Assembly: GCF_900105245.1 (NCBI RefSeq)
Contig: NZ_FNSZ01000001.1
Coordinates: forward strand, 4,772,001-4,836,000
DNA: 64,000 nucleotides
From: Streptomyces sp. 1222.5
GTDB lineage: Bacteria > Actinomycetota > Actinomycetes > Streptomycetales > Streptomycetaceae
Reading direction: 5' to 3'
Both the position numbers and the translations under genes were made by a program. The notes beneath the pieces are model-generated. The model made no database searches. It saw only the letters and a program-made list of their open reading frames with translations, and had not been told where the DNA came from. This document shows positions 1-8,427 of the stretch, piece by piece. How positions within the stretch are numbered: position 1 is the stretch's first letter; the number at the start of each line of letters is the position of its first letter.

Positions 1-2364
1 AATCTCGCTGCCGCGGTACTGACCGACGACAACAGGATCATCGTGGCGGTGATCGCGGCGGTCGCCCTGGCCGCGCTCGTGGTCGCGGGGATCCTGGTGC
101 GCCAGGTGCTGGCCGCCGGCGAAGGCACCGACAGCATGAAGCGGATCGCGGAGGCGGTCCAGGAAGGTGCCAAGGCGTACCTCGCCCGGCAGCTGCGCAC
201 GCTCGGCGTATTCGCCGTCGTCGTCTTCTTCCTGCTCCTGCTGCTGCCCGCGGACGACTGGAATCAGCGTGCCGGACGGTCGGTGTTCTTCCTGATCGGA
301 GCCGTTTTCTCGGCGGCCACCGGTTATATCGGCATGTGGCTCGCCGTGCGCAGCAATGTGCGTGTCGCCGCCGCGGCCCGGGAAGCCACTCCGGCTCCGG
401 GCGAACCCCAGAAAGATCTCACCACCGTCTCGCACACCGCGATGAAGATCGCATTTCGCACGGGCGGCGTCGTCGGCATGTTCACGGTGGGCCTCGGCCT
501 GCTGGGCGCCTCCTGCGTGGTGCTGGTCTACGCGGCCGACGCGCCGAAGGTGCTGGAGGGTTTCGGCCTCGGCGCCGCCCTGATCGCGATGTTCATGCGG
601 GTGGGCGGCGGCATCTTCACCAAGGCCGCCGACGTCGGCGCCGACCTGGTCGGCAAGGTCGAGCAGGGCATTCCGGAGGACGACCCGCGCAATGCCGCGA
701 CCATCGCCGACAACGTGGGCGACAACGTCGGCGACTGCGCGGGCATGGCGGCCGACCTGTTCGAGTCGTACGCCGTCACCCTGGTGGCCGCGCTCATCCT
801 CGGCAAGGCCGCCTTCGGCGACTCCGGTCTGGCCTTCCCGCTGCTGGTGCCCGCCATCGGCGTGATCACGGCGATGATCGGCATCTTCGCGGTGGCCCCC
901 CGGCGCTCCGACCGCAGCGGCATGAGCGCGATCAACCGCGGGTTCTTCATCTCCGCGGTGATCTCCCTCGTGCTGGTGGCGGTCGCGGTCTTCGTCTACC
1001 TGCCGTCGTCGTACGCGGACCTCGGCGGCGTCACCGACGCGGCCATCAAGGCCAAGGACGGCGACCCGCGGATCCTCGCGCTGGTCGCGGTGGCCATCGG
1101 CATCCTGCTGGCCGCCGTCATCCAGCAGCTGACCGGCTACTTCACCGAGACCAACCGCCGCCCGGTCCGGGACATCGGCAAGACGTCCCTCACGGGCCCG
1201 GCGACCGTCATCCTCTCCGGCATCTCGCTGGGCCTGGAGTCGGCCGTCTACACCGCCCTGCTGATCGGGCTCGGGGTGTACGGCGCGTTCCTGCTCGGCG
1301 GCACGTCGATCATGCTGGCGCTGTTCGCGGTCGCCCTGGCCGGCACCGGTCTGCTCACCACGGTCGGCGTGATCGTCGCCATGGACACCTTCGGGCCGGT
1401 CTCCGACAACGCCCAGGGCATCGCCGAGATGTCCGGTGACGTCGAGGGTGCGGGCGCGCAGGTGCTCACGAACCTGGACGCGGTCGGCAACACGACCAAG
1501 GCCATCACCAAGGGCATCGCCATCGCCACCGCCGTACTCGCCGCGTCGGCGCTGTTCGGGTCGTACCGCGACGCGATCACCACCAACGTGCAGGACGTCG
1601 GGGTGAAACTGAGCGGACCCGGGGCGCCGCTGAGCCTGTCGCTGGACATCTCGCAGCCCAACAACCTCGTCGGCCTCATCGCGGGCGCCGCGGTCGTCTT
1701 CCTCTTCTCCGGACTGGCCATCAACGCCGTGTCCCGCTCGGCGGGTTCGGTGGTCTTCGAGGTGCGGCGGCAGTTCCGTGAGAAGCCCGGGATCATGGAC
1801 TACAGCGAGACGCCCGAGTACGGCAAGGTCGTCGACATCTGCACCAAGGACGCCCTGCGGGAGCTGGCCACGCCAGGTCTGCTCGCCGTCATGGCACCGA
1901 TCTTCGTCGGGTTCACGCTCGGCGTCGGCTCGCTGGGCTCCTACCTGGCCGGCGCCATCGGCGCGGGCACGCTGATGGCGGTGTTCCTCGCCAACTCCGG
2001 TGGCGCCTGGGACAACGCCAAGAAACTGGTGGAGGACGGCCACCACGGCGGCAAGGGCAGCGAGGCCCACGCCGCCACGGTGATCGGCGACACGGTCGGT
2101 GACCCCTTCAAGGACACCGCCGGACCGGCGATCAACCCGCTGCTGAAGGTCATGAACCTGGTGTCGCTGCTCATCGCGCCCGCGGTGATCAAGTTCTCCT
2201 ACGGCGACGACAAGAACATCGGTGTCCGGATCGGGATCGCGGTCCTCGCGCTCCTGGTGATCGTGGTCTCCGTGTACATCTCCAAGCGGCGCGGCATCGC
2301 CGTCGGGGACGACGAGAGCGCCGAGCGGGTCGCCAACACGCCCGACACGGCGGTGGTTTCGTAG
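1..2364 (+). CDS. hppA: Membrane-bound proton-translocating pyrophosphatase, 5'-truncated by the window edge
   Basis: Hydrolyses cytoplasmic pyrophosphate and pumps protons across the membrane. The frame is open from base 1 and the residues before the first GTG (base 43) look like family N-terminal sequence, so the true start lies upstream of the window. About 16 hydrophobic segments are visible. The substrate-binding motif DNVGDNVGDCAG is at bases 709-744. The cation-type signature GNTTKAITKG starts at 1486; Lys (1498-1500) and Thr three residues later are the pair known for K+-independent enzymes. The C-terminal GDTVGDPFKDTAGP motif is intact. A strong hairpin follows the stop. Family assignment is certain; the K+-independent call is inferred from the motif. 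Confidence 0.96.
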   Translation, partial: NLAAAVLTDDNRIIVAVIAAVALAALVVAGILVRQVLAAGEGTDSMKRIAEAVQEGAKAYLARQLRTLGVFAVVVFFLLLLLPADDWNQRAGRSVFFLIGAVFSAATGYIGMWLAVRSNVRVAAAAREATPAPGEPQKDLTTVSHTAMKIAFRTGGVVGMFTVGLGLLGASCVVLVYAADAPKVLEGFGLGAALIAMFMRVGGGIFTKAADVGADLVGKVEQGIPEDDPRNAATIADNVGDNVGDCAGMAADLFESYAVTLVAALILGKAAFGDSGLAFPLLVPAIGVITAMIGIFAVAPRRSDRSGMSAINRGFFISAVISLVLVAVAVFVYLPSSYADLGGVTDAAIKAKDGDPRILALVAVAIGILLAAVIQQLTGYFTETNRRPVRDIGKTSLTGPATVILSGISLGLESAVYTALLIGLGVYGAFLLGGTSIMLALFAVALAGTGLLTTVGVIVAMDTFGPVSDNAQGIAEMSGDVEGAGAQVLTNLDAVGNTTKAITKGIAIATAVLAASALFGSYRDAITTNVQDVGVKLSGPGAPLSLSLDISQPNNLVGLIAGAAVVFLFSGLAINAVSRSAGSVVFEVRRQFREKPGIMDYSETPEYGKVVDICTKDALRELATPGLLAVMAPIFVGFTLGVGSLGSYLAGAIGAGTLMAVFLANSGGAWDNAKKLVEDGHHGGKGSEAHAATVIGDTVGDPFKDTAGPAINPLLKVMNLVSLLIAPAVIKFSYGDDKNIGVRIGIAVLALLVIVVSVYISKRRGIAVGDDESAERVANTPDTAVVS

Positions 2365-2390
2365 GCCGCGACGACACGGCCTGCTCAACG

Positions 2391-2430
2391 GACGGGCGGG
2401 TGGCGCGTACTGACGCGCCGCCCGCCCGTC
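2391..2430 (+). terminator. Terminator hairpin after hppA
   Basis: An 18-bp stem (2391-2408 with 2413-2430, one G-U pair) closes a 4-nt loop 26 nt after the hppA stop. There is no long T run, as is usual for Streptomyces. Confidence 0.75.
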
Positions 2431-2590
2431 TCCTTGGTGCGGCTCGTCCGTGGGGCCGCCCACGTGGTGAGCCTTCTCTCTCATGGTGCGAAGAGTCACA
2501 AAAGCTGACTTTTACTCCGTCCGGTGGGTGGAGGGTGTCGGTCTGCCGTGTAGATTCCGGGGGCCGAGAGCCATGGAAGGGACCGATCCG

Positions 2591-3181
2591 GTGAACAAGA
2601 AGCTCACGGCCGCGCTGTCCGGCGGTGCGGTACTCGTGGTGGCGCTGTCGGGATGCACCAGCAGCGAAGACAAGGGGCCCGACCCCAAGCTCGTGGCCTG
2701 GGCCAAGACGGTGTGCGACCCGCTGCCCGCTCAGCAGTCGAAGATCTCGGAGGCCTTCGACGCCCTCGCGGCGGTGGCCAAGGACGGTCCGCCGAAGGAC
2801 GTCCAGAAGACCGACTCGAAGGCCTTCCAGGAACTGGCCGACGGCTTCAAGGCCCGTGCCGGCACCCTCATCGACGCCGGAGCGCCCCCCGGGATCGAGG
2901 ACGGCAAGCGGAAGCAGCAGGACGCCGTCAAGAAGCTCACGGCCCTGTCCGCGGCCTACGCGGACCTGAAGAAGCGGGTCGATGGGCTCGACACCAAGAA
3001 CCAGACGAAGTTCGCCTCCGGTCTGAGCGACCTCTCGGAGCGGATGAAGGCGGTGTCGGCGCAGTACGACGGCGCGATCACCGCCCTGCAGAGCCTGGAG
3101 AAGGGCGATGTCAACGAGGCGGTGACCCAGCAGCGGGGCTGCACGAAGACCTCCGCGTCGCCGTCGGCCGCCAAGGGCTGA
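2591..3181 (+). CDS. Small secreted lipoprotein of unknown function
   Basis: This encodes a 196-aa lipoprotein. GTG 2591 is chosen because GGAAGGGA lies about 10 nt upstream and because the product then begins with a compact signal peptide: a VNKK basic start, a hydrophobic stretch, and the lipobox LSGC near residue 20. The frame is open further upstream (ATG 2573), but that would add a poor N-terminus. The mature part is rich in Lys, Asp and Ala, is probably helical, and has one Cys near each end (VCDPLP and RGCTKT) that could pair. The tail is Ser/Ala-rich. It has no recognisable catalytic motif. It sits alone between hppA and a methyltransferase gene, which starts 28 nt later and may be cotranscribed. 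Confidence 0.85.
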   Translation: MNKKLTAALSGGAVLVVALSGCTSSEDKGPDPKLVAWAKTVCDPLPAQQSKISEAFDALAAVAKDGPPKDVQKTDSKAFQELADGFKARAGTLIDAGAPPGIEDGKRKQQDAVKKLTALSAAYADLKKRVDGLDTKNQTKFASGLSDLSERMKAVSAQYDGAITALQSLEKGDVNEAVTQQRGCTKTSASPSAAKG

Positions 3182-3209
3182 CCGGGCCGCCACGGGACAC
3201 AATGGGGGC

Positions 3210-4730
3210 GTGACTGACTCCGGACTCGCACCCCTGCCCGCCTCCGACCGGCCCGGGGCCGCCGCGCGCCTGCGGGACGCGCTGCTGGCCGCCTCCTTCA
3301 CCGCCGACGGGCTGCTGGACCTGCTCGGCGCCTCCGCCTACGCGGCGCTGGCCCGCAGCGAGACCGTGCCCGCCCTGCGGGCCACCCGCGGCGACACCCC
3401 GCTGGAGACCCTCGTCCGGCTGTTCCTCCTCCAGCAGCCGGTGCCCCACGCGCGCGTGGCGGCCGTGCTGCCCGTCGAGGAGGCCCTGGAGGCCGGCTGG
3501 CTGCGCCGAGTGGGCGGCGACGAGCTGGCCGCCACCGTGGACGTACGGCCGTTCGGCGGTCCCGGCGGCGAGGACTGGTTCATCGTCTCCGACCTCGGCT
3601 GCGCGGTCGGCGGCGCCGGCGGCATCGGCCAGCGCGACGAGGGTGTCGTCCTGGGCGTCGGCGGCGCGTCCACGACCCTCGCCGGCATCACGGTCCGCAC
3701 GCCCGTCGGCTCCGCCCTCGACCTCGGCACCGGCTCCGGCATCCAGGCGCTGCACGCCGCCCAGCACGCCACGCGCGTGACGGCGACCGACCTCAACCCG
3801 CGCGCACTGCACATGACCGCGCTCACGCTCGCGCTCTCCGGCGCCCCCGCCGCGGAGCTGCGCGAGGGCTCCCTGTTCGAGCCCGTCGCCGGCGACGAGA
3901 CGTTCGACCTCATCGTCTCCAACCCGCCCTTCGTCATCTCCCCGGGCGCCCGCCTGACCTACCGGGACGGGGGCATGGGCGGGGACGATCTGTGCCGCTC
4001 GCTCGTCCAGCAGGCGGGGGAACGGCTGAACGAGGGCGGGTTCGCGCAGTTCCTCGCCAACTGGCAGCACGTGGCGGGGGAGGACTGGCAGGACCGGCTC
4101 AGGTCGTGGGTGCCGCGCGGGTGCGACGCCTGGATCGTGCAGCGCGAGGTGCAGGACGTCACGCAGTACGCCGAGCTGTGGCTGCGGGACGCCGGTGACC
4201 ACCGCGGGGACCCGGCGGAGTACCAGGCGCGCTACGACGCCTGGCTCGACGAGTTCGAGGCGCGCAAGGTGAAGGCGGTCGGCTTCGGCTGGATCACCCT
4301 GCGCAGGACCGGGGCCGCCGAACCGAGCATCACGGTGGAGGAGTGGCCGCACCCGGTCGAGCAGCCCCTCGGGGACGCCGTCCGGGCGCACTTCGAGCGG
4401 CTCGACTACCTCCGGGAGCACGACGACGCCGCGCTGCTGGCGAGCCACTTCAGCCTCACCGCCGAAGTGGTCCAGGAGCAGGTCGGGCTGCCCGGCGCCG
4501 AGGACCCGGAGCACGTGGTGCTCCGGCAGCACCGGGGCATGCGCCGGGCCACGAAGGTGGACACGGTCGGCGCCGGGTTCGCGGGCGTCTGCGACGGCTC
4601 GCTGAGCGCGGGCCGGATCCTCGACGCCATCGCCCAGCTCATGGGCGAGGACCCGGTGGTGCTCCGCGACCAGACGCCCGCCCAGATCCGCCTGCTGGTG
4701 GAGCAGGGCTTCCTGGAGCCGGTCCGCTGA
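3210..4730 (+). CDS. Class I SAM-dependent methyltransferase with NPPF motif
   Basis: 506 aa. A helical N-terminal region (about 1-165) precedes a Rossmann methyltransferase core with the SAM-binding motif DLGTGSG at 171-177 and the catalytic-type motif NPPF at 238-241. NPPF/NPPY is known in HemK/PrmC, RsmC and related enzymes that methylate amide or exocyclic amine nitrogens. The C-terminal 150 residues look like an added winged-helix or recognition domain. The protein is much longer than PrmC, so it is not simply the release-factor methylase; the substrate is unknown. GTG 3210 has only a weak G-rich stretch just upstream, so the start is moderately sure. Confidence 0.85.
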   Translation: MTDSGLAPLPASDRPGAAARLRDALLAASFTADGLLDLLGASAYAALARSETVPALRATRGDTPLETLVRLFLLQQPVPHARVAAVLPVEEALEAGWLRRVGGDELAATVDVRPFGGPGGEDWFIVSDLGCAVGGAGGIGQRDEGVVLGVGGASTTLAGITVRTPVGSALDLGTGSGIQALHAAQHATRVTATDLNPRALHMTALTLALSGAPAAELREGSLFEPVAGDETFDLIVSNPPFVISPGARLTYRDGGMGGDDLCRSLVQQAGERLNEGGFAQFLANWQHVAGEDWQDRLRSWVPRGCDAWIVQREVQDVTQYAELWLRDAGDHRGDPAEYQARYDAWLDEFEARKVKAVGFGWITLRRTGAAEPSITVEEWPHPVEQPLGDAVRAHFERLDYLREHDDAALLASHFSLTAEVVQEQVGLPGAEDPEHVVLRQHRGMRRATKVDTVGAGFAGVCDGSLSAGRILDAIAQLMGEDPVVLRDQTPAQIRLLVEQGFLEPVR

Positions 4731-4997
4731 CACCGGGCGCCCCCTGGCGGCCCCGCCCGGATCACCGTCGTATGCCGGTGGCACGGGCCGGGGCGCGCGC
4801 CCGCCCGGAGCCCTGACGCGCGGGTGGCGGGAAAAAGGCCGGAAAAATATGTCCGCCGACGGGGCCCCTCCACTCCGGCCAGGCCACGGGTGCCGGTTCG
4901 ATCTTCCGTTCACCTCGATGTCGCCCGCCGGTCTCCCTGGCGTGGCACCCTCCCCGCGCTGGGCAGAGCCGAGGCGGACGGAAGAGGTGGGCGGGGG

Positions 4998-5195
4998 ATG
5001 GAGAGCGCACCGGCGATCTTCGCGGGACTGGTGTTCGCCCTGTTCGGAGGGGGTCTGCTGGCGTGGACCGGAGTTCGTCTGCGCCGCCGCGAGCCGGTGG
5101 CCCACGGTGTGAGCCCGGTCGCATCGGCGACCCTCGCGAGCCTGGCCGGCACGGTCACGCTGGCCCTGGGTGTGTACTGCCTGACCCGCCTCTGA
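4998..5195 (+). CDS. Small two-helix membrane protein
   Basis: 65 aa from ATG 4998, preceded by GAAGAGG and a G run. Two hydrophobic segments (about 6-26 and 43-61) flank a basic loop (RLRRREP), giving a hairpin membrane protein. The reading frame is open for 174 nt upstream, but that part is Arg/Pro-rich and lacks a start with a ribosome site. It has no known function. It lies between the methyltransferase and topA as a stand-alone gene, followed by a weak hairpin. Confidence 0.6.
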   Translation: MESAPAIFAGLVFALFGGGLLAWTGVRLRRREPVAHGVSPVASATLASLAGTVTLALGVYCLTRL

Positions 5196-5204
5196 CGTCG
5201 GCGG

Positions 5205-5231
5205 TCCCGCGGCCGTGACGATGCCGCGGGA
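5205..5231. terminator. Short GC-rich hairpin after the small membrane protein
   Basis: TCCCGCGG (5205-5212) pairs with CCGCGGGA (5224-5231) over an 11-nt loop, 10 nt after the stop codon at 5195. It is a modest terminator candidate. Confidence 0.4.
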
Positions 5232-5463
5232 GTAAAGGGAGCATCACGCTCCGGACAGGCGCCGGCGGGGTACCCGGCAGTCCGGGCGGCAGGAATGCCG
5301 GTAGTCGGGTTACCGTTCGAGTGGCCGTTGTGGGCTTTTCCCGTTTGACACGGGAGCGGGATGTACCGTCACACTCCGCAGCGTCACACGAGCCAGAAGC
5401 ACGCCGCGACCCCGGGACGAACGCCTGGGGAGGGCAAAGCGTCGACCGGAGAGAAGAGCCAAG

Positions 5464-8283
5464 TTGTCCCCGACCAGCGAGACCGCAGAGGGCGGCCGCC
5501 GACTCGTCATCGTCGAGTCGCCTGCCAAGGCGAAGACGATCAAGGGCTACCTCGGCCCCGGCTACATCGTCGAGGCGAGCGTCGGGCACATCCGGGACCT
5601 TCCCAACGGCGCCGCGGAGGTGCCGGAGAAGTACACCGGCGAGGTCCGCCGCCTCGGTGTGGACGTCGACCACGACTTCCAGCCGATCTACGTGGTCAAC
5701 GCCGACAAGAAGGCCCAGGTCAAGAAGCTCAAGGACCTGCTGAAGGAGTCCGACGAGCTCTTCCTCGCCACCGATGAGGACCGGGAGGGCGAGGCGATCG
5801 CCTGGCACCTCCAGGAGGTCCTCAAGCCGAAGATCCCCGTCAAGCGGATGGTCTTCCACGAGATCACCAAGGACGCGATCCGCGAGGCCGTCGCCAATCC
5901 GCGCCAGCTCAACCAGAAGCTGGTCGACGCCCAGGAGACCCGCCGCATCCTCGACCGCCTGTACGGCTACGAGGTCTCGCCGGTCCTGTGGAAGAAGGTC
6001 ATGCCGCGCCTGTCGGCCGGCCGCGTCCAGTCCGTCGCGACCCGGCTCGTCGTCGAGCGGGAGCGCGAGCGCATCGCCTTCCGCTCCGCCGAGTACTGGG
6101 ACCTGACGGGCACCTTCGCGACCGGCCGCGCGGGCGATTCGTCCGACCCGTCGTCGCTGGTGGCCCGGCTGCAGGCCGTCGACGGCCGGCGCGTCGCGCA
6201 GGGCCGCGACTTCGACTCCCTCGGGCAGATCAAGAGCGCGAACACCCTCCACCTCGACGAGGCGAACGCCCGCGCCCTCGCCGCCGCGCTGGAGGACACC
6301 CGTTTCTCCGTGCGCGCGGTCGAGTCCAAGCCGTACCGCCGCTCGCCGTACGCCCCGTTCCGTACGACGACGCTCCAGCAGGAGGCGAGCCGCAAGCTCG
6401 GCTTCGGCGCGAAGGCGACCATGCAGGTCGCCCAGAAGCTGTACGAGAACGGCTACATCACGTACATGCGTACGGACTCCACGACGCTGAGCGACACCGC
6501 CGTGTCGGCCGCCCGCGCCCAGGTCACGCAGCTGTACGGCGCCGACTACCTGCCCCCGCAGCCGCGCACCTACGCCGGGAAGGTCAAGAACGCCCAGGAG
6601 GCGCACGAGGCGATCCGCCCCTCGGGTGATCGTTTCCGCACGCCCGCCGAGACCGGTCTGACCGGCGACCAGTTCAGGCTGTACGAGCTGATCTGGAAGC
6701 GGACCGTCGCCTCCCAGATGAAGGACGCCACGGGCAACTCCGTGACCGTGAAGATCGGTGGCACCGCCGCCGACGGCCGGGATGTCGAGTTCAGCGCCTC
6801 CGGCAAGACGATCACCTTCCACGGCTTCCTCAAGGCGTACGTCGAGGGCGCCGACGACCCGAACGCCGAGCTGGACGACCGCGAGCGCCGGCTGCCGCAG
6901 GTCTCCGAGGGTGATGCGCTGTCCGCCGAGCAGATCACGGTCGACGGCCACGCCACCAAGCCCCCGGCCCGCTACACCGAGGCCTCCCTGGTCAAGGAGC
7001 TGGAAGAGCGCGAGATCGGCCGCCCGTCGACGTACGCGTCGATCATCGGCACGATCCTCGACCGCGGCTACGTGTTCAAGAAGGGCACGGCCCTCGTGCC
7101 GTCCTTCCTGTCCTTCGCCGTCGTCAACCTCCTGGAGAAGCACTTCGGGCGGCTCGTCGACTACGACTTCACCGCCAAGATGGAGGACGACCTCGACCGC
7201 ATCGCCCGCGGCGAGGCCCAGGCAGTGCCGTGGCTGAAGCGCTTCTACTTCGGCGAGGGGCACAACGGCGTGGGCAGCGCCGCCGAGGCCGGCAACGGCG
7301 ACGGGGACCACCTGGGTGGCCTCAAGGAGCTGGTGACCGACCTGGGCGCGATCGACGCGCGCGAGGTGTCGTCGTTCCCGGTGGGCAACGACATCGTGCT
7401 CCGCGTCGGCCGCTACGGCCCCTACATCGAGCGCGGCGAGAAGGACACCGAGCAGCACCAGCGCGCCGACATCCCGGACGACCTGGCGCCCGACGAGCTG
7501 AGCATCGAGCTGGCCGAAGAACTGCTGGCCAAGCCCAGCGGCGACTTCGAGCTGGGCACCGACCCGGCCAGCGGTCACACGATCGTCGCCAAGGACGGCC
7601 GTTACGGCCCGTACGTCACCGAGGTGCTCCCCGAGGGCACCCCGAAGACCGGCAAGAACGCGGTCAAGCCGCGCACGGCCTCCCTCTTCAAGTCCATGTC
7701 GCTGGACACGGTCACCCTGGACGACGCGCTCAGGCTGATGTCCCTGCCGCGGGTCGTCGGCACGGACGCCGACGGCGTGGAGATCACCGCGCAGAACGGC
7801 CGCTACGGCCCGTACCTGAAGAAGGGCACGGACTCGCGCTCGCTGCAGACCGAGGACCAGCTCTTCACGATCACGCTGGAGGAGGCGCAGGCGATCTACG
7901 CCCAGCCGAAGCAGCGTGGCCGCGCGGCCGCCAAGCCGCCGCTGAAGGAACTGGGCGAGGACCCGGTCTCCGGAAAGCCGGTCGTGGTGAAGGACGGCCG
8001 CTTCGGTCCGTACGTCACCGACGGCGAGACCAACGCGACCCTGCGCTCCGGCGACAGCGTCGAGGAGATCACCCCGGAGCGCGGCTTCGAGCTGCTCGCC
8101 GAGAAGCGCGCCAAGGGTCCCGCCAAGAAGACCGCGAAGAAGGCGGCGGCCAAGAAGACCGCCCCGGCGAAGAAGACCGCGGCCAAGAAGACGGCGGCGA
8201 AGAAGACGACGACCGCCGCGAAGAAGGCGACCGCCAAGAAGACCACCGCGAAGAAGGCGACGGCTTCCGGCGCGGAGGGCTGA
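5464..8283 (+). CDS. topA: DNA topoisomerase I (type IA)
   Basis: Relaxes negative supercoils by single-strand passage. 939 aa from TTG 5464, preceded by GGAGAGAA. The Toprim domain is near residues 15-140 (LVIVESPAKAKTIKGYL, then EDREGEAIAWHL). The catalytic tyrosine is Tyr334 in ITYMRTDS. After the core come repeats containing GRYGPY or GRFGPY (about residues 650-860) in place of the zinc fingers of the E. coli enzyme. The last ~55 residues are Lys/Ala/Thr repeats (KKTAAKK type), the actinobacterial DNA-binding tail. A 268-nt upstream region holds a TTGACA at 5345 but no well-spaced -10. A hairpin follows at 8343. Confidence 0.97.
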   Translation: MSPTSETAEGGRRLVIVESPAKAKTIKGYLGPGYIVEASVGHIRDLPNGAAEVPEKYTGEVRRLGVDVDHDFQPIYVVNADKKAQVKKLKDLLKESDELFLATDEDREGEAIAWHLQEVLKPKIPVKRMVFHEITKDAIREAVANPRQLNQKLVDAQETRRILDRLYGYEVSPVLWKKVMPRLSAGRVQSVATRLVVERERERIAFRSAEYWDLTGTFATGRAGDSSDPSSLVARLQAVDGRRVAQGRDFDSLGQIKSANTLHLDEANARALAAALEDTRFSVRAVESKPYRRSPYAPFRTTTLQQEASRKLGFGAKATMQVAQKLYENGYITYMRTDSTTLSDTAVSAARAQVTQLYGADYLPPQPRTYAGKVKNAQEAHEAIRPSGDRFRTPAETGLTGDQFRLYELIWKRTVASQMKDATGNSVTVKIGGTAADGRDVEFSASGKTITFHGFLKAYVEGADDPNAELDDRERRLPQVSEGDALSAEQITVDGHATKPPARYTEASLVKELEEREIGRPSTYASIIGTILDRGYVFKKGTALVPSFLSFAVVNLLEKHFGRLVDYDFTAKMEDDLDRIARGEAQAVPWLKRFYFGEGHNGVGSAAEAGNGDGDHLGGLKELVTDLGAIDAREVSSFPVGNDIVLRVGRYGPYIERGEKDTEQHQRADIPDDLAPDELSIELAEELLAKPSGDFELGTDPASGHTIVAKDGRYGPYVTEVLPEGTPKTGKNAVKPRTASLFKSMSLDTVTLDDALRLMSLPRVVGTDADGVEITAQNGRYGPYLKKGTDSRSLQTEDQLFTITLEEAQAIYAQPKQRGRAAAKPPLKELGEDPVSGKPVVVKDGRFGPYVTDGETNATLRSGDSVEEITPERGFELLAEKRAKGPAKKTAKKAAAKKTAPAKKTAAKKTAAKKTTTAAKKATAKKTTAKKATASGAEG

Positions 8284-8342
8284 CACTCCGTCGGCACCTC
8301 CCGCGGACCCGGCGGATCCCCTCCGCGGCTTCGCGAATCGAA

Positions 8343-8371
8343 CGCCCCGGCATCACTTTGGTGTCGGGGCG
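8343..8371 (+). terminator. Terminator hairpin after topA
   Basis: A 13-bp stem (8343-8355 with 8359-8371, two G-U pairs) encloses a 3-nt loop, between topA and the tmk fusion gene. Confidence 0.7.
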
Positions 8372-8427
8372 TGCGCATGCCAGGAGAGGCGAGGTGTGGT
8401 GTCCGTGGCTGCGGATAGGCTGAACGC

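Noticed and set aside
8110..8280. Possible tandem repeat or CRISPR-like array in the Lys-rich end of topA
   Set aside because: It is the known KKTAAKK protein tail, without spacers or palindromic repeats. No CRISPR array was seen anywhere in the window.
5155..8286. A 1043-aa minus-strand open frame opposite topA
   Set aside because: It shadows topA exactly and has no ribosome site or recognisable motif.
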